This document shows positions 51,990-61,226 of a stretch of 64,000 bases of DNA, piece after piece. The stretch comes from Rhodospirillaceae bacterium (GTDB lineage Bacteria; Pseudomonadota; Alphaproteobacteria; Rhodospirillales; Rhodospirillaceae), in contig JABJAH010000006.1 of assembly GCA_018666155.1 (NCBI GenBank), positions 1 through 64,000 on the forward strand, given 5' to 3'. The notes under the pieces were generated by a model. The model was given only the letters and a program-made list of their open reading frames with translations, was not told where the DNA came from and made no database searches. The position numbers were made by a program, and so were the translations under genes. Each line of letters starts with the position of its first letter. Position 1 is the stretch's first letter.

Positions 51990-53069
51990 ATGCGTTTTTC
52001 TACAGCCGCTCTAGGTGTTCTAATCGTCTGTGCGTTGGTGGCGCCCTTATCGGCGCAAGATAACGCACGTCCAACCGTCGATGACGATGGAACCATCCGC
52101 GGTTCTGTCGCAGCTGTACCGATGTCCAATTTTCTCAGTGAGAAAATCAGAGACGAGTTCGCACGCCGGTTGACGGACTCAAAACCACCATCGATGAAAG
52201 ATGGTCTCGATGCTGTGCGGAAACGCTCCGACGATATGTCGAAGGAACAGCTCGATCACTGGCTTGAGATTTATCCGTCCTCAGTAGAAGAAACGATGAT
52301 CGATGGCGTCCGAACGCATATCGTGACACCGGAAGCTGGTATTGCAGCGGGCAATGAGAACCGAGTGATGATCAACGCACACATGGGCGGGTTCATGTTT
52401 GGCAGCGCCTACGGCGGACAATTGGAAGCTGTTCCATTGGCCGGTCGCGCCGGAGTCAAAGTCATTGCTGTCGATTACCGCTTGGCGCCGGAGCATAGTT
52501 TTCCAGCTGCCAGCGAAGATATGGAAGCGGTTTATCGTCACGTTTTGAAGACAACGAAACCGGAAAATATTGGCATTTATGGCTGTTCAGCCGGCGGTAC
52601 GTTAACGGCGCAGATTATCCCCTGGTTTATTGAAAAAGACCTACCACTGCCCGGGGCGATTGGTATTTTCTGCTCGGGCGCCATGGGAACCTTTTGGTTT
52701 GGCGGGGATTCCGGATCAGTGAGTTCATTGCTCAATGGGACGGTGCCGATCAGTCGAGAAGATTCGGCAGCTCAGTCGCGTAACTATTTTGGAGACCTCG
52801 ACGTCAACACACCCACCATCACCCCGGGTTTGTTTCCAGACACACTGGCGCAATTCCCACCGACATTGGTGGTTACCGGCACCCGTGACATTGCCATGAG
52901 CAATGCCCTTGTCACCCATACGGAGCTTCTCAAGGCTGGTGTCGACGCAGAGTTGTTTGTGCAAGAGGGCCTCGGCCACGGACACTTCTTTTTGTTCCCA
53001 GGCACAGAGGAAGCGGCGACCGCCTACTCCGTGATCTGGAATTTCTTCGACCGCCGCCTCAGCAATTAG
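51990..53069 (+). CDS. Secreted HSL-family esterase/lipase
   Basis: A 359-residue alpha/beta hydrolase with a signal peptide (about 1-22, ending LSAQ). The hormone-sensitive-lipase oxyanion motif is slightly altered, AHMGGFMFG instead of HGGG. Nucleophile Ser is in YGCSAGGTLTAQ; Asp in TGTRDIAMSN and His in EGLGHGHFFLF complete the triad. VIAVDYRLAPEHSFPAASEDMEAVYRHV is highly typical. It would hydrolyse short esters in the periplasm. Its place behind phaA may be chance. Convergent with the MATE gene (3 nt). Confidence 0.9.
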   Translation: MRFSTAALGVLIVCALVAPLSAQDNARPTVDDDGTIRGSVAAVPMSNFLSEKIRDEFARRLTDSKPPSMKDGLDAVRKRSDDMSKEQLDHWLEIYPSSVEETMIDGVRTHIVTPEAGIAAGNENRVMINAHMGGFMFGSAYGGQLEAVPLAGRAGVKVIAVDYRLAPEHSFPAASEDMEAVYRHVLKTTKPENIGIYGCSAGGTLTAQIIPWFIEKDLPLPGAIGIFCSGAMGTFWFGGDSGSVSSLLNGTVPISREDSAAQSRNYFGDLDVNTPTITPGLFPDTLAQFPPTLVVTGTRDIAMSNALVTHTELLKAGVDAELFVQEGLGHGHFFLFPGTEEAATAYSVIWNFFDRRLSN

Positions 53070-53072
53070 ATC

Positions 53073-54446
53073 TTACTGTTGTAGAGCGCGCTTGCTGATA
53101 ATGGCGAAGCGCCCGCACAGCAGTATGGCGGCCGCGGCTAGTCCGGTTGCCAAACCCCACCACAGCCCTTCCGGCCCAAAGCCGAGCGGAAAGGCCAGCG
53201 TCCATGCGACGCTAAAGCCAATACCCCAATAGCTCAGGGTGGCGAGCATCATGGGGATTCGGGTGTCTTTGTATCCGCGCAGCACGCCCGCCCCAATCGC
53301 TTGGGCGCCGTCAAAAATTTGGAACAGGACGCAGATCGATAGCAGTTCAATCACCAAGGCGATGACCACGGCGTCTTCGGTGTTGTTCGGATCAAGCTGG
53401 AACAGCAAAGCAAGTTCACGGGGCACGGCCAACATGATCGCTGCCGTCAAAGACATGATTCCGAGGCCAATGCCGAGCGCGATAAACCCAGCGCGCCGTG
53501 CCGCCGCCGGTAAATTTGCGCCCATGTGATACCCAATGCGTACATTCGCCGCTTGTCCGACGGCAAGAGGCATCATAAACGCGGTCGCCGCGATCATGAT
53601 TGTCACCTGATGGGCGGCAAGAGCCGTCGTGCCGATGGTACCCATCAGCAGAGCAGCGACCATGAACAAAAGAGTTTCGACGCTAAAGAGCGCCGCGATC
53701 GGCCAGCCCAGCTTGTTGAGCTCAAGAAATACCGACCAGTCGATGGCAGCGATCAGGCGTTTTGGTTTTAGTGCTGGAGACATGATGATCGCGATGGCGG
53801 TCAAGATGGCGTTGACCCACACAATGACGGCTGTTGCTGTTGCCGCACCAAGGAAGCCCATTTCGGGCAGACCCCACACGCCGTAGATTAGCCCATAGTC
53901 CAACAGACCATTGGCGAATAGACCAATAATCGAGACGATCAAAATGAGACGCGGGTGGTTCATCGCCGACAGGTAAAACCTCATGGCCGCTAAGATCATG
54001 ATTGCCGGTGTGCCGATGATGATGATGCGAATGTAAGCCGTGACATCTGCGGCAAGGCTAGGGGGTTCGCCGACCCACAACAGAAAGGGTTCGACGTTCC
54101 AGAGCATCAGGAGGAGAGGCAAGGTGCCAATAAGGGCCAACACGAGGCCCGCCCTAAAGATGGCATCGATCTGACTGGTGTCGTCGGCGCCGCGGGCGTG
54201 GGCAATCAATATCGCGATACTGGCCACGACGTTCTGGAACATGCCCGAGATCATAAAGAACACGGCTCCGCCAAGACCGCCTGCGGCCAGCGCATCACGG
54301 CCGACGGACCCGAGCATGATGGTGTCGGTTAACCCCATACCCATTTGCGCTAACGTCGCGCCAGCGAGCGGCAAGGCCAAATGAAGGGTCGCGCGTAGCT
54401 CTTGGCGCGTGGTTGGGGGGCTATGGGGTGATGGTGTCTTGGTCAC
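53073..54446 (-). CDS. MATE-family efflux transporter
   Basis: A 457-residue, twelve-helix multidrug and toxic compound extrusion pump (NorM type). Markers: LALPLAGATLAQMGMGLTDTIMLGSVGRDALAAGGLG, GEPPSLAADVTAYIRI, LLDYGLIYGVWGLPEMGFLGAATAT, and the second-half equivalents TTALAAHQVTIMIAATAFMMPLAVGQAANVRIGYHMGA. It exports cationic compounds using Na+ or H+ gradients. GTG or ATG alternatives are not evident; I use ATG 54446. It is monocistronic and divergent from the hydrolase gene beyond a 344-nt gap. Confidence 0.93.
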   Translation of the reverse strand: MTKTPSPHSPPTTRQELRATLHLALPLAGATLAQMGMGLTDTIMLGSVGRDALAAGGLGGAVFFMISGMFQNVVASIAILIAHARGADDTSQIDAIFRAGLVLALIGTLPLLLMLWNVEPFLLWVGEPPSLAADVTAYIRIIIIGTPAIMILAAMRFYLSAMNHPRLILIVSIIGLFANGLLDYGLIYGVWGLPEMGFLGAATATAVIVWVNAILTAIAIIMSPALKPKRLIAAIDWSVFLELNKLGWPIAALFSVETLLFMVAALLMGTIGTTALAAHQVTIMIAATAFMMPLAVGQAANVRIGYHMGANLPAAARRAGFIALGIGLGIMSLTAAIMLAVPRELALLFQLDPNNTEDAVVIALVIELLSICVLFQIFDGAQAIGAGVLRGYKDTRIPMMLATLSYWGIGFSVAWTLAFPLGFGPEGLWWGLATGLAAAAILLCGRFAIISKRALQQ

Positions 54447-54790
54447 GGCAACGGTCTTTCTGTAGGAGCGGCTTGGCAGCGGCTCCGTTTGGGACCGCTA
54501 AAGTTAAATTTGGGTGGGTCTACTCATCGATAGGTTGGTCGATTGAGCAACGTGGCGCCCGGGCATCGAGACGACACCGCACATAATTCGCGCGTTCGTC
54601 TCGCGTGCCACGACCGCATGCGGGGCGGTCGAAATCTGATCGAATTTTTGCATCAAACGCCCCTTCTAGAGGTTGCCGGAAAGGAGACGGTGATAAATTC
54701 CAAGTTGTAGAAAGTCAATGGCGGGCCACTCTATTGCGCCCTATCATGCCCCACAGATTTTGATCGCAAGACACGTTTGGAGACAACACG
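54447..54790. other. Divergent intergenic region
   Basis: About 344 bases with no coding frame. A perfect inverted repeat CGACCG/CGGTCG (54611-54616, 54626-54631) could be a regulator site or RNA hairpin. Promoters for the MATE and hydrolase genes presumably lie here. Confidence 0.45.
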
Positions 54791-55771
54791 ATGGGCACAC
54801 GAACAATGACGGTTATCGCCATTCTCGGTGCGATCGTGGTGACTGTCCTCACAGCTTTATCAATTTTCCGCTCCGACGCCTTTCGGCTGACTTTGGCTGA
54901 GCTGCGAGAGGTCTATGCCACCGAACAGTCTCAGTTCATGAATATCGCCGGGATGTCCATTCATTACCAGGATGAGGGCGAGGGCTATCCCATCGTTCTT
55001 ATTCATGGGTCCGAGGGTACGTTGCGCACGTGGGATGCTGCCGTCACAGCAATGAAAGATCGCTACCGCATGATCCGCTTGGAGCTGCCAGGGCGTGGTT
55101 TATCCGCTCAGGTCGGGCCCGATGAACTCGGTGATGGTGTGACTCTGCACGGTATGGTCATGGAGCTTATAGGCGAGCTTGGAGTCGACGGTTCGTTTCA
55201 TCTGATTGGCCAGTCCAGCGGTGGGACTGTAGCGACCCGTGTAGCCGCCAATTTCCCTGATCGGGTTGAGAAAGTGGTGGTGATGAACATGCCGTCGTCG
55301 CCGGTCAGTGTGCCGCGTAGCGCACGCCCAAATGCCGTCCGCCGCGCGATGATATTGAACGACGATTACTTACAATTCCGCACACGCGGATTCTGGGACA
55401 CCTATTACAGCTACCTTTGGGGTGCGCCTGAGCGGTTGAGCGATGAGCTGGTGACGTTGATGTACGACCAAAATCGCCGCGTGCGCGCGCCCATGGCGAT
55501 ACCGTTGATTCCCGCAAACTTCTCTCCAGAGCAGGCCAATAAAAATCTCGAAGGCGTGGTGGCGCCGACCTTGGTAATTTGGGCGATGGCAGATCCCGTG
55601 CTGCCGCCGAACCAGCTGGCCGCCCTGACCAGCCGCATGACTCAGGCCCAACTAACGATTCATGAACTCCCGACTGTGGGGCACTTTCCTGCGCTGGAGG
55701 CACCGGAGTTAATCATTCCACCGATCGAGGCGTTTCTTGCGGCGGACCAGGCAGTGGACGTCGAGCAATAA
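54791..55771 (+). CDS. Membrane-anchored alpha/beta hydrolase
   Basis: A 326-residue protein with an N-terminal hydrophobic segment (about 5-24, VIAILGAIVVTVLTALSIF) that is a signal anchor. The hydrolase domain has YPIVLIHGSEGTLRTWDAAV (oxyanion region), nucleophile Ser in LIGQSSGGTVATRVAANFPD, Asp in IWAMADPVLPP and His in PTVGHFPALEAPE. The reaction is not deducible; epoxide hydrolase, haloalkane or ester hydrolase are family options. GGAGA precedes the ATG. Its stop TAA overlaps the lost start of the NUDIX gene. Confidence 0.9.
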   Translation: MGTRTMTVIAILGAIVVTVLTALSIFRSDAFRLTLAELREVYATEQSQFMNIAGMSIHYQDEGEGYPIVLIHGSEGTLRTWDAAVTAMKDRYRMIRLELPGRGLSAQVGPDELGDGVTLHGMVMELIGELGVDGSFHLIGQSSGGTVATRVAANFPDRVEKVVVMNMPSSPVSVPRSARPNAVRRAMILNDDYLQFRTRGFWDTYYSYLWGAPERLSDELVTLMYDQNRRVRAPMAIPLIPANFSPEQANKNLEGVVAPTLVIWAMADPVLPPNQLAALTSRMTQAQLTIHELPTVGHFPALEAPELIIPPIEAFLAADQAVDVEQ

Positions 55772-56196
55772 GCAGATTCAAACTCATCCCTGAGGTTCAT
55801 CTCCTTCTACGAAAAGAAGGCACGCTCCTTATGAGTCGCCGATTTCAAACCGGGTACGAGGATGGCAACTACAGTTTGGTTGCCGGACACGTCGATGGTG
55901 AGGAAATATTCAGAGAGGCTATGGCCCGTGAGGCTAAAGAGGAGGCGGGCATTACGCTGAACGTCGATGATCTATCGCTGGCTCTGACGATGCACCGCAA
56001 AGCGGATGATGAACGCTTGTCGCTGTTTTTTGAAGCCACGACATGGTCCGGAGACCTGAGGAACATGGAACCAATTAAATGCGGCGACCTATCTTGGTTT
56101 CTCGTGAACGAGCTGCCGTCAAATACGGTTCCCTATATCGCAGCGGCGCTGCGTAGCGTTCAGGCATCTCATCGGTACGCTGAATTCGGTTGGTGA
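55768..56196 (+). CDS. NUDIX hydrolase with non-standard start
   Basis: A NUDIX hydrolase of about 142 residues if read from ATA 55768. The NUDIX box is exact: GHVDGEEIFREAMAREAKEEAGI (G-x5-E-x7-RE-x-x-EE-x-G). The family end NTVPYIAAALRSV...YAEFGW is also present. The first canonical ATG is 55831, but homology starts earlier: RFKLIPEVHLLLRKEGTLLM is in frame and is the family's first strand. So the original start was probably ATG at 55768-55770, overlapping the hydrolase stop as ATGA; it now reads ATAA. The protein may begin at ATA, at ATG 55831 (losing the first strand), or be a decaying gene. Convergent with rsmA. Confidence 0.75.
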   Translation: MSRFKLIPEVHLLLRKEGTLLMSRRFQTGYEDGNYSLVAGHVDGEEIFREAMAREAKEEAGITLNVDDLSLALTMHRKADDERLSLFFEATTWSGDLRNMEPIKCGDLSWFLVNELPSNTVPYIAAALRSVQASHRYAEFGW

Positions 56197-56198
56197 CG

Positions 56199-57029
56199 TC
56201 AGGTCGCGCTTTGTGCTGCCACAGCCCGGGCGAGGGCGCAGAAATCTACGACGGAGATCTGTTCCGGGCGGAGAGTCGGGTCGATACCTGCGGTCGCGCA
56301 TAGGGCATGGGCGTCGCCCAACGTTTTTAAGCTGGAGCGCAGCATCTTGCGGCGCTGGCCAAACGCCGCTGCGGTAACCTGGGTCAAGGTCGCGGCGTCG
56401 GCTTCTGCGACGGGGCGCTCTAAGGGTACGGCGTGGATCACCGTCGACTCTACTTTCGGAGGGGGTGTAAATGCTTCTGGCGGGACGTCGAGCGCGCGGG
56501 TGACCTTCCATCGCCATCCAGCGAGGACCGAAAGGCGTCCGTATATTTTTGTACCCGGTCCGGCGGCGATGCGCTCTGCCACTTCCTTCTGAATCATCAC
56601 GGTTATAGAGGTGAAGGCCTCTGGCTTGGAAAGCCAGCGGACCAGAAGTTCAGTGCCAATATTGTATGGCAAATTGGCGATCACGCGCCGCGGCGTCTCG
56701 CCAAGGGTCGAGGCGTCCAGTTTTAGGGCGTCACTCTTGACGACCTCTAGTTTGCCGGGCCATGCCGCTGACACCTGTGCAAGCGCATTGAGGCAGCGTT
56801 CGTCTTTTTCGATGGCGATGACCGTCGCGCCCTCGTTGAGAAGCGCCCGGGTCAGGCCGCCTGGTCCAGGGCCTATTTCGATGGTGGTGCCGGTTGATAT
56901 GTCACCGGCGATGCGAGCGATCCGAGCCGTAAGGTTGAGGTCGAGCAAGAAATGCTGGCCCAATCCCTTGCGTGGTGTCAGTTCGTGCTCGCGGATCACA
57001 TCACGTAGAGGCGGTAAGGTGTTTGCCAT
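56199..57029 (-). CDS. rsmA: 16S rRNA dimethyladenosine transferase (KsgA)
   Basis: A 276-residue RsmA/KsgA, normal length. It dimethylates A1518 and A1519 in helix 45 of 16S rRNA. The N-terminal [18 protein letters not shown]-binding [33 protein letters not shown] catalytic motif (NLPY) and [40 protein letters not shown] are all present. I start at ATG 57029 from family length; it lies 7 nt after the pdxA stop, so the pair is cotranscribed. Convergent with the NUDIX gene (2 nt). Confidence 0.96.
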   Translation of the reverse strand: MANTLPPLRDVIREHELTPRKGLGQHFLLDLNLTARIARIAGDISTGTTIEIGPGPGGLTRALLNEGATVIAIEKDERCLNALAQVSAAWPGKLEVVKSDALKLDASTLGETPRRVIANLPYNIGTELLVRWLSKPEAFTSITVMIQKEVAERIAAGPGTKIYGRLSVLAGWRWKVTRALDVPPEAFTPPPKVESTVIHAVPLERPVAEADAATLTQVTAAAFGQRRKMLRSSLKTLGDAHALCATAGIDPTLRPEQISVVDFCALARAVAAQSAT

Positions 57030-57036
57030 GCTGAGG

Positions 57037-58062
57037 CTAAGACTGCGCGCGGGCGCTGGCGATCTCGGCGGCCATGCGAAGGGCCGCGACGAGGCTATCG
57101 CACCGCGCTTTTCCAGTACCCGCCAAACTGAAGGCCGTGCCGTGGTCCGGCGATGTGCGGACAAAGGGCAATCCCAACGTCACATTTACGCCGCCATAGA
57201 AGTCTAGGGTTTTAAGCGGGATCAGGGCTTGGTCGTGATACATGCACAGCACCGCGTCTGCGCTTTCCCGGGCATCCGTGTGAAACAGCGTATCCGCTGG
57301 TAGCGGGCCGGTGGCGTCGATCCCTTTGTCTTGTAGTGCGGCGACAGCCGGAGCGATCACCTCAGCCTCTTCGTGACCAAACTTGCCGTCCTCGCCCGCG
57401 TGGGGATTGAGTGCAGCCACCGCGATGCGCGGATTATCAATTCCGAAATCCTGTTTCAAAGCGGCCGCTGTGATTGTGCCGTGAGTCACAATGAGGTCCG
57501 TGGTTAAGGCCTTGGCAGCGTCCGCATGGGAGAGGTGGATTGTAACCGGCACAACGCGGAGTCCATTGCGGACTTTCGCGCTGGCCAACATCATCACCGG
57601 CTGGCTGCCGGGCCCCGCAAGATGCCCGAGATATTCTGTGTGGCCTGGGTGGGCGAAGCCGGCGTCTTGCATGCTTGCCTTGTGGATCGGGTTGGTCACC
57701 ATCGCCGCCGCTTGGCCGCTCTGCACAAGCATTACGGCCTTGTCGATCGCGCTAATGACCGCGGGCGCGTTGTTTGGGTCAGGTGTTCCCAACACGGCCG
57801 CCGCGGTTAACGGCGGGTCGACTGGAAGTACGGGGAGCGCCTTTGCAAAATGAACGTGCGCTTCTTCCGGGTCGGTGATTGTTTGAATGGAGCAATCAAG
57901 CTTGAGCGTGAGGGCTAGGGCTCCAAGGCGGCCTGGATCATCAATCACAAAGAAGGGGGGAAGCGAAGCGCGATGCTCAGTCCAAGCCTTCAGGAGGCAA
58001 TCCCCGCCAACACCGGCAGGGTCTCCCATAGTCACGACAACCGGGGCAACCGGCCCGGACAT
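57037..58062 (-). CDS. pdxA: 4-hydroxythreonine-4-phosphate dehydrogenase
   Basis: A 341-residue PdxA for pyridoxal phosphate synthesis. Markers: [42 protein letters not shown] (metal His), [65 protein letters not shown], and [20 protein letters not shown]. It oxidises and decarboxylates 4-phosphohydroxy-threonine. The start overlaps the surA stop as TAATG. The surA-pdxA-rsmA order is the widespread one in proteobacteria. Confidence 0.97.
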   Translation of the reverse strand: MSGPVAPVVVTMGDPAGVGGDCLLKAWTEHRASLPPFFVIDDPGRLGALALTLKLDCSIQTITDPEEAHVHFAKALPVLPVDPPLTAAAVLGTPDPNNAPAVISAIDKAVMLVQSGQAAAMVTNPIHKASMQDAGFAHPGHTEYLGHLAGPGSQPVMMLASAKVRNGLRVVPVTIHLSHADAAKALTTDLIVTHGTITAAALKQDFGIDNPRIAVAALNPHAGEDGKFGHEEAEVIAPAVAALQDKGIDATGPLPADTLFHTDARESADAVLCMYHDQALIPLKTLDFYGGVNVTLGLPFVRTSPDHGTAFSLAGTGKARCDSLVAALRMAAEIASARAQS

Positions 58063-59348
58063 TAGAGACGAACGTCGATCAGGGCTTGTCGGCGTAAATC
58101 CCGCAACCGCTGCCGTGAAACAGTATCGAGCTTCGCGCTTTCAAGTCGGGAATAGACCTGGTTCTGCGATGGCAGGCCACTATCTTCTTGGCGATCACAG
58201 ACCATGACGAATAAACGCGCCCCGGCAATATCCACGGGCTGACTGACCTGCCCGACGGGCAAGGCCATCACCGTATCGCGTATCGCTTCTGGAAGGCCGC
58301 CGACCCGAATGAGGTCAACCGGTCCGGAGCCTGGGCCGCCAACTTCATCCGCCCAATCGTTCATCTGTGGGCAGCTGAAGATCTGGGTCTGAATCGCTGT
58401 GGTTAATTGATTGAGTCTATCCGGTGATAGCGCTGTCCGCCCAACCGTCGGGAGATAGATTTGGCTCAAGGCCACACCGGCCATCAAAGGTGAGGCCTCC
58501 GCCGTCGCTCGTTGATCGCGCAGCGCGAGGATGGTGTAACCGGAGGCTGTTCGAATGGGTTCAGACGTCTCGCCGGCTTTCATGCGGAGGATTGCGCGCT
58601 CAAGTTCAGGCTCGACGTCTCCGCTATGGGTCCACCCCAGGTCGCCGCCAACGGCAGCTGTTGGGCTCTGCGAGAATTGCTGCGCCAATGCTTGAAAGGG
58701 CGTGCCGCTTCGGGCGCGCTCCGCCAATTGCTGAGCCAGACCAAAGATGTCGGCCTCGCGCGACCCCAACCCTAATGGGAGGAATATTTCTCCCAGCAAG
58801 TACTCGGGCTTGCCCTGATTGGCTTTGAGGCGGTCAATAACCGTATTTACTTCTTCTTCTGAAACTGAAATGTCGCGAGCCAGAATTTCACGGACCACGC
58901 GAAGCCAAACCACATCCGCCTCGACCTGAGAATAGAATGTTCCAGAGTCGATCCCTTGTTCGGCGAGCATGTTAAAAAATGCGCCGGACGACATGCCGTT
59001 GTTCTGTTCGATAACCTGTACCGCAGACAGAACTTCATTTTCTTCGGTTTCAATTTCCTCACGACGCGCTTCTTGAAGCTTCAACTTTTCTTCAATGAGT
59101 GCGTTCATCACCTGTGGCAGAAGGCGCTGCCGTACTTCGACCGTGTCTTCGAGGCCAGACGTTATGAGGAACAACTGAATCCGGGATTGCACATCAAACA
59201 GCGTGATCACATCCTCATTGACCACAGCGGCAATACGCACCGCGTCTTGTTGAGCAATGGACGGTTGAGGGTTGGTGATCGCAAGAAGGCAACCAACGCC
59301 CATCAGGGCCGTGATCTTAAGGATCGAATTAAAAAGAAGGCGGTTCAT
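58062..59348 (-). CDS. surA: Periplasmic chaperone/peptidylprolyl isomerase SurA
   Basis: A 428-residue SurA, which helps outer-membrane proteins fold. It has a signal (about 1-32, ending SIAQ), an N-terminal chaperone domain (VRIAAVVNEDVITLFDVQSRIQLFL, LEDTVEVRQRLLPQVMNALIEEKLKLQEA), a parvulin-like PPIase domain (FGLAQQLAERARSGTPFQALAQQFSQSPTAAVGGDLGWTHSG, PIRTASGYTILALRDQR) and a second PPIase-like region. I start at ATG 59348 rather than TTG 59360. lptD, usually upstream, is absent; instead a divergent metal-efflux operon begins. Confidence 0.93.
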   Translation of the reverse strand: MNRLLFNSILKITALMGVGCLLAITNPQPSIAQQDAVRIAAVVNEDVITLFDVQSRIQLFLITSGLEDTVEVRQRLLPQVMNALIEEKLKLQEARREEIETEENEVLSAVQVIEQNNGMSSGAFFNMLAEQGIDSGTFYSQVEADVVWLRVVREILARDISVSEEEVNTVIDRLKANQGKPEYLLGEIFLPLGLGSREADIFGLAQQLAERARSGTPFQALAQQFSQSPTAAVGGDLGWTHSGDVEPELERAILRMKAGETSEPIRTASGYTILALRDQRATAEASPLMAGVALSQIYLPTVGRTALSPDRLNQLTTAIQTQIFSCPQMNDWADEVGGPGSGPVDLIRVGGLPEAIRDTVMALPVGQVSQPVDIAGARLFVMVCDRQEDSGLPSQNQVYSRLESAKLDTVSRQRLRDLRRQALIDVRL

Positions 59349-59535
59349 TGCCGCGTCCAAGCCCCCGCTGTTCGTCGGTTATCATCTAAAAGCGGCCCTG
59401 TTGGGCCCTTGTGCGGCGTACCATACTCACCTGACCCGCGCCATTCCAGCCCGCATTGTATCTTGGGGTTTTCTGAGGTTTGCTGTGGGTTTTTCATTCC
59501 TGGTCTCAAATCCCGGCCATGATATAGTGAAAATC

Positions 59536-59892
59536 ATGGCAACTCGACGGCACATTCGCGGCGCTCTCATCATTCTAATGGCCGCTTTTCTGATTCTTCC
59601 GCCCCTAACCAGTGCGGTTGCGGACGGATTTGGCGTCGATTTGACCCATCATCACTGTGAGTCTCACGGCGACGATACGTCCGCCAATGGCGCAGACGGT
59701 GATGATTTTGATCGCCATGGATCGGCTGAGAGCGACCCGTTTCACTGTGATCAGTGCCACATTGTTGTGGCCGCACTAACTGTCGACGTGTCGGTATCAA
59801 TGCGGGCTGCGGCTTTGCTGCCCCAGCCAGATGTGATTCCCGTGCTGTCTTCGGTTCGCACCCCACCCGCCTTTAAGCCCCCCATCGCTTAA
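59536..59892 (+). CDS. Secreted His/Cys-rich peptide of metal-efflux operon (DUF2946-like)
   Basis: A 118-residue protein with a signal peptide (about 1-32, ending SAVA-D). The mature part has DLTHHHCESHGDD, a D/G-rich segment with GADGDDFDRHG and DPFHCDQCHIVV: two His/Cys groups likely to bind a metal. A hydrophobic middle and a Pro-rich end (VRTPPAFKPPIA) resemble the DUF2946/CopL-like peptides that lead metal-resistance operons. It is 80 nt upstream of the outer-membrane channel gene. Family function is not well defined; metal sensing or sequestration are guesses. Confidence 0.7.
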   Translation: MATRRHIRGALIILMAAFLILPPLTSAVADGFGVDLTHHHCESHGDDTSANGADGDDFDRHGSAESDPFHCDQCHIVVAALTVDVSVSMRAAALLPQPDVIPVLSSVRTPPAFKPPIA

Positions 59893-59972
59893 TCAAACCA
59901 GCTGACGTTGGTTCATTGTGTCCTGGCCGAACGCGCTAGGACTGTATTTGCGATGCACTATGGGGTGCCCTT

Positions 59973-61226
59973 ATGACCAATTGTATTCACTTTGGAGTCC
60001 GTCTCCACGTCTTGCTACGCCTTGTTTGTATTGCGTTGGTGCTTGGGTCTCCGACGATTAGTGTGGCTCAAACACCGCTGTCGCTGTCTGACGTGCTGTC
60101 TGACGCGCTCCGCAACAGCTCGGATGTGGCCAGGCTTGATCGCGATCTGGCATTGCGATTGGCCGACGCCATTGAGACCGAGACACGCACCAATCCTGAA
60201 GTTGAGGTTATGGCCAGGTATTCTGACAAAGGCGAGGGAGCTGGTCTCGAGCTTGAGTTCAGCCAGCCATTGCGGTTTTCAGATTTCACACTGCGTCCGC
60301 TTTATGCCGCCGCTATTCGGCAGGCCGCAACCGTTGAACAAGAAGCGGGCTTGTTCGATTTGGTCAATCGTGTGACCGAGTTGTATTTGGCCCATTGGGC
60401 CGCGCAATCTCGTGAGGCCATGGCTCGGAATGCTGTGGACGAAGCGACTACGGTCACCGATCGTATTGAACGCATTCGAAGCGAGCAGGTTCTGCCGACC
60501 GTTCAGTTCAATGTGTTCGTGCCTGAGGCGCTGCGCCGCCGCGAGGAAGCGACGTTACATGCGGCGGAACGCGCAGTCCTTGAAGCCCGCCTCGCTTTTG
60601 AAACCGGCGGCGACGGCCGCGCTTTCATATCGATAGCCGCCGCACCGTCGCCTTTGCCACCTCTTGAGCAGGTCGTGGCGTTCGCCGCGGACAAAGACTT
60701 CGGTGCACGCTTGGCGCGAGGCAGAATCACCGTCAATGAAGCCCGGCTCAGTGTGGCGGAGAAAGATCGGATGCCGTTGATCACGCCGCGCGTCAATTAC
60801 GAAATTGACCCTGGTGGTGCGGACAGGGTTTGGGGGCTCGGCATTGCTGTTGAAGTCCCGCTGTGGGATCGCAACGGTGCAGAAGTGGCGAGAGCCCAAG
60901 CCGCCTTGCAACAGGCGCGGTTGCATCTCGCCCAGCTGAACGGCGGTGCGCGCGAAGCATTGGTTGTTGGCTTGTACCGTCAGGTGACGCTCCTCGATGC
61001 ACGCGCGACGGCTTACAACACGAAAATCGTTCCGGCCTATCGCAAAACCTATCAGGACATCCGCGCTATCTATGACCAGGGTCAGACCGACCTTCTCGAC
61101 CTTTGGCAAGTGCAGGCCTCTCTGCTCGATGCCGAAGAGGATGCGATTACGACTGTAATTGATGCGCTCACCGCACGCGTTGCCCTGGAGCGGGCGATCG
61201 GCGGCAAGATTGAACAGGTGAATTAG
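59973..61226 (+). CDS. TolC-family outer-membrane channel (CzcC-like)
   Basis: A 417-residue protein with a signal peptide (about 1-31, ending SVAQT). OEP-type repeats are visible: ALSLSDVLSDALRNSSDVARLDRDLALRLADA, NPEVEVMARYSDKGEGAGLELEFSQPL and, in the second half, DRVWGLGIAVEVPLWDRNGAEVARAQAALQQARLHLAQL, then DLWQVQASLLDAEEDAITTVIDAL. These match the CzcC/CusC group. The channel would complete a heavy-metal efflux pump. Its stop is followed directly (0 nt gap) by the adaptor gene. Confidence 0.9.
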   Translation: MTNCIHFGVRLHVLLRLVCIALVLGSPTISVAQTPLSLSDVLSDALRNSSDVARLDRDLALRLADAIETETRTNPEVEVMARYSDKGEGAGLELEFSQPLRFSDFTLRPLYAAAIRQAATVEQEAGLFDLVNRVTELYLAHWAAQSREAMARNAVDEATTVTDRIERIRSEQVLPTVQFNVFVPEALRRREEATLHAAERAVLEARLAFETGGDGRAFISIAAAPSPLPPLEQVVAFAADKDFGARLARGRITVNEARLSVAEKDRMPLITPRVNYEIDPGGADRVWGLGIAVEVPLWDRNGAEVARAQAALQQARLHLAQLNGGAREALVVGLYRQVTLLDARATAYNTKIVPAYRKTYQDIRAIYDQGQTDLLDLWQVQASLLDAEEDAITTVIDALTARVALERAIGGKIEQVN

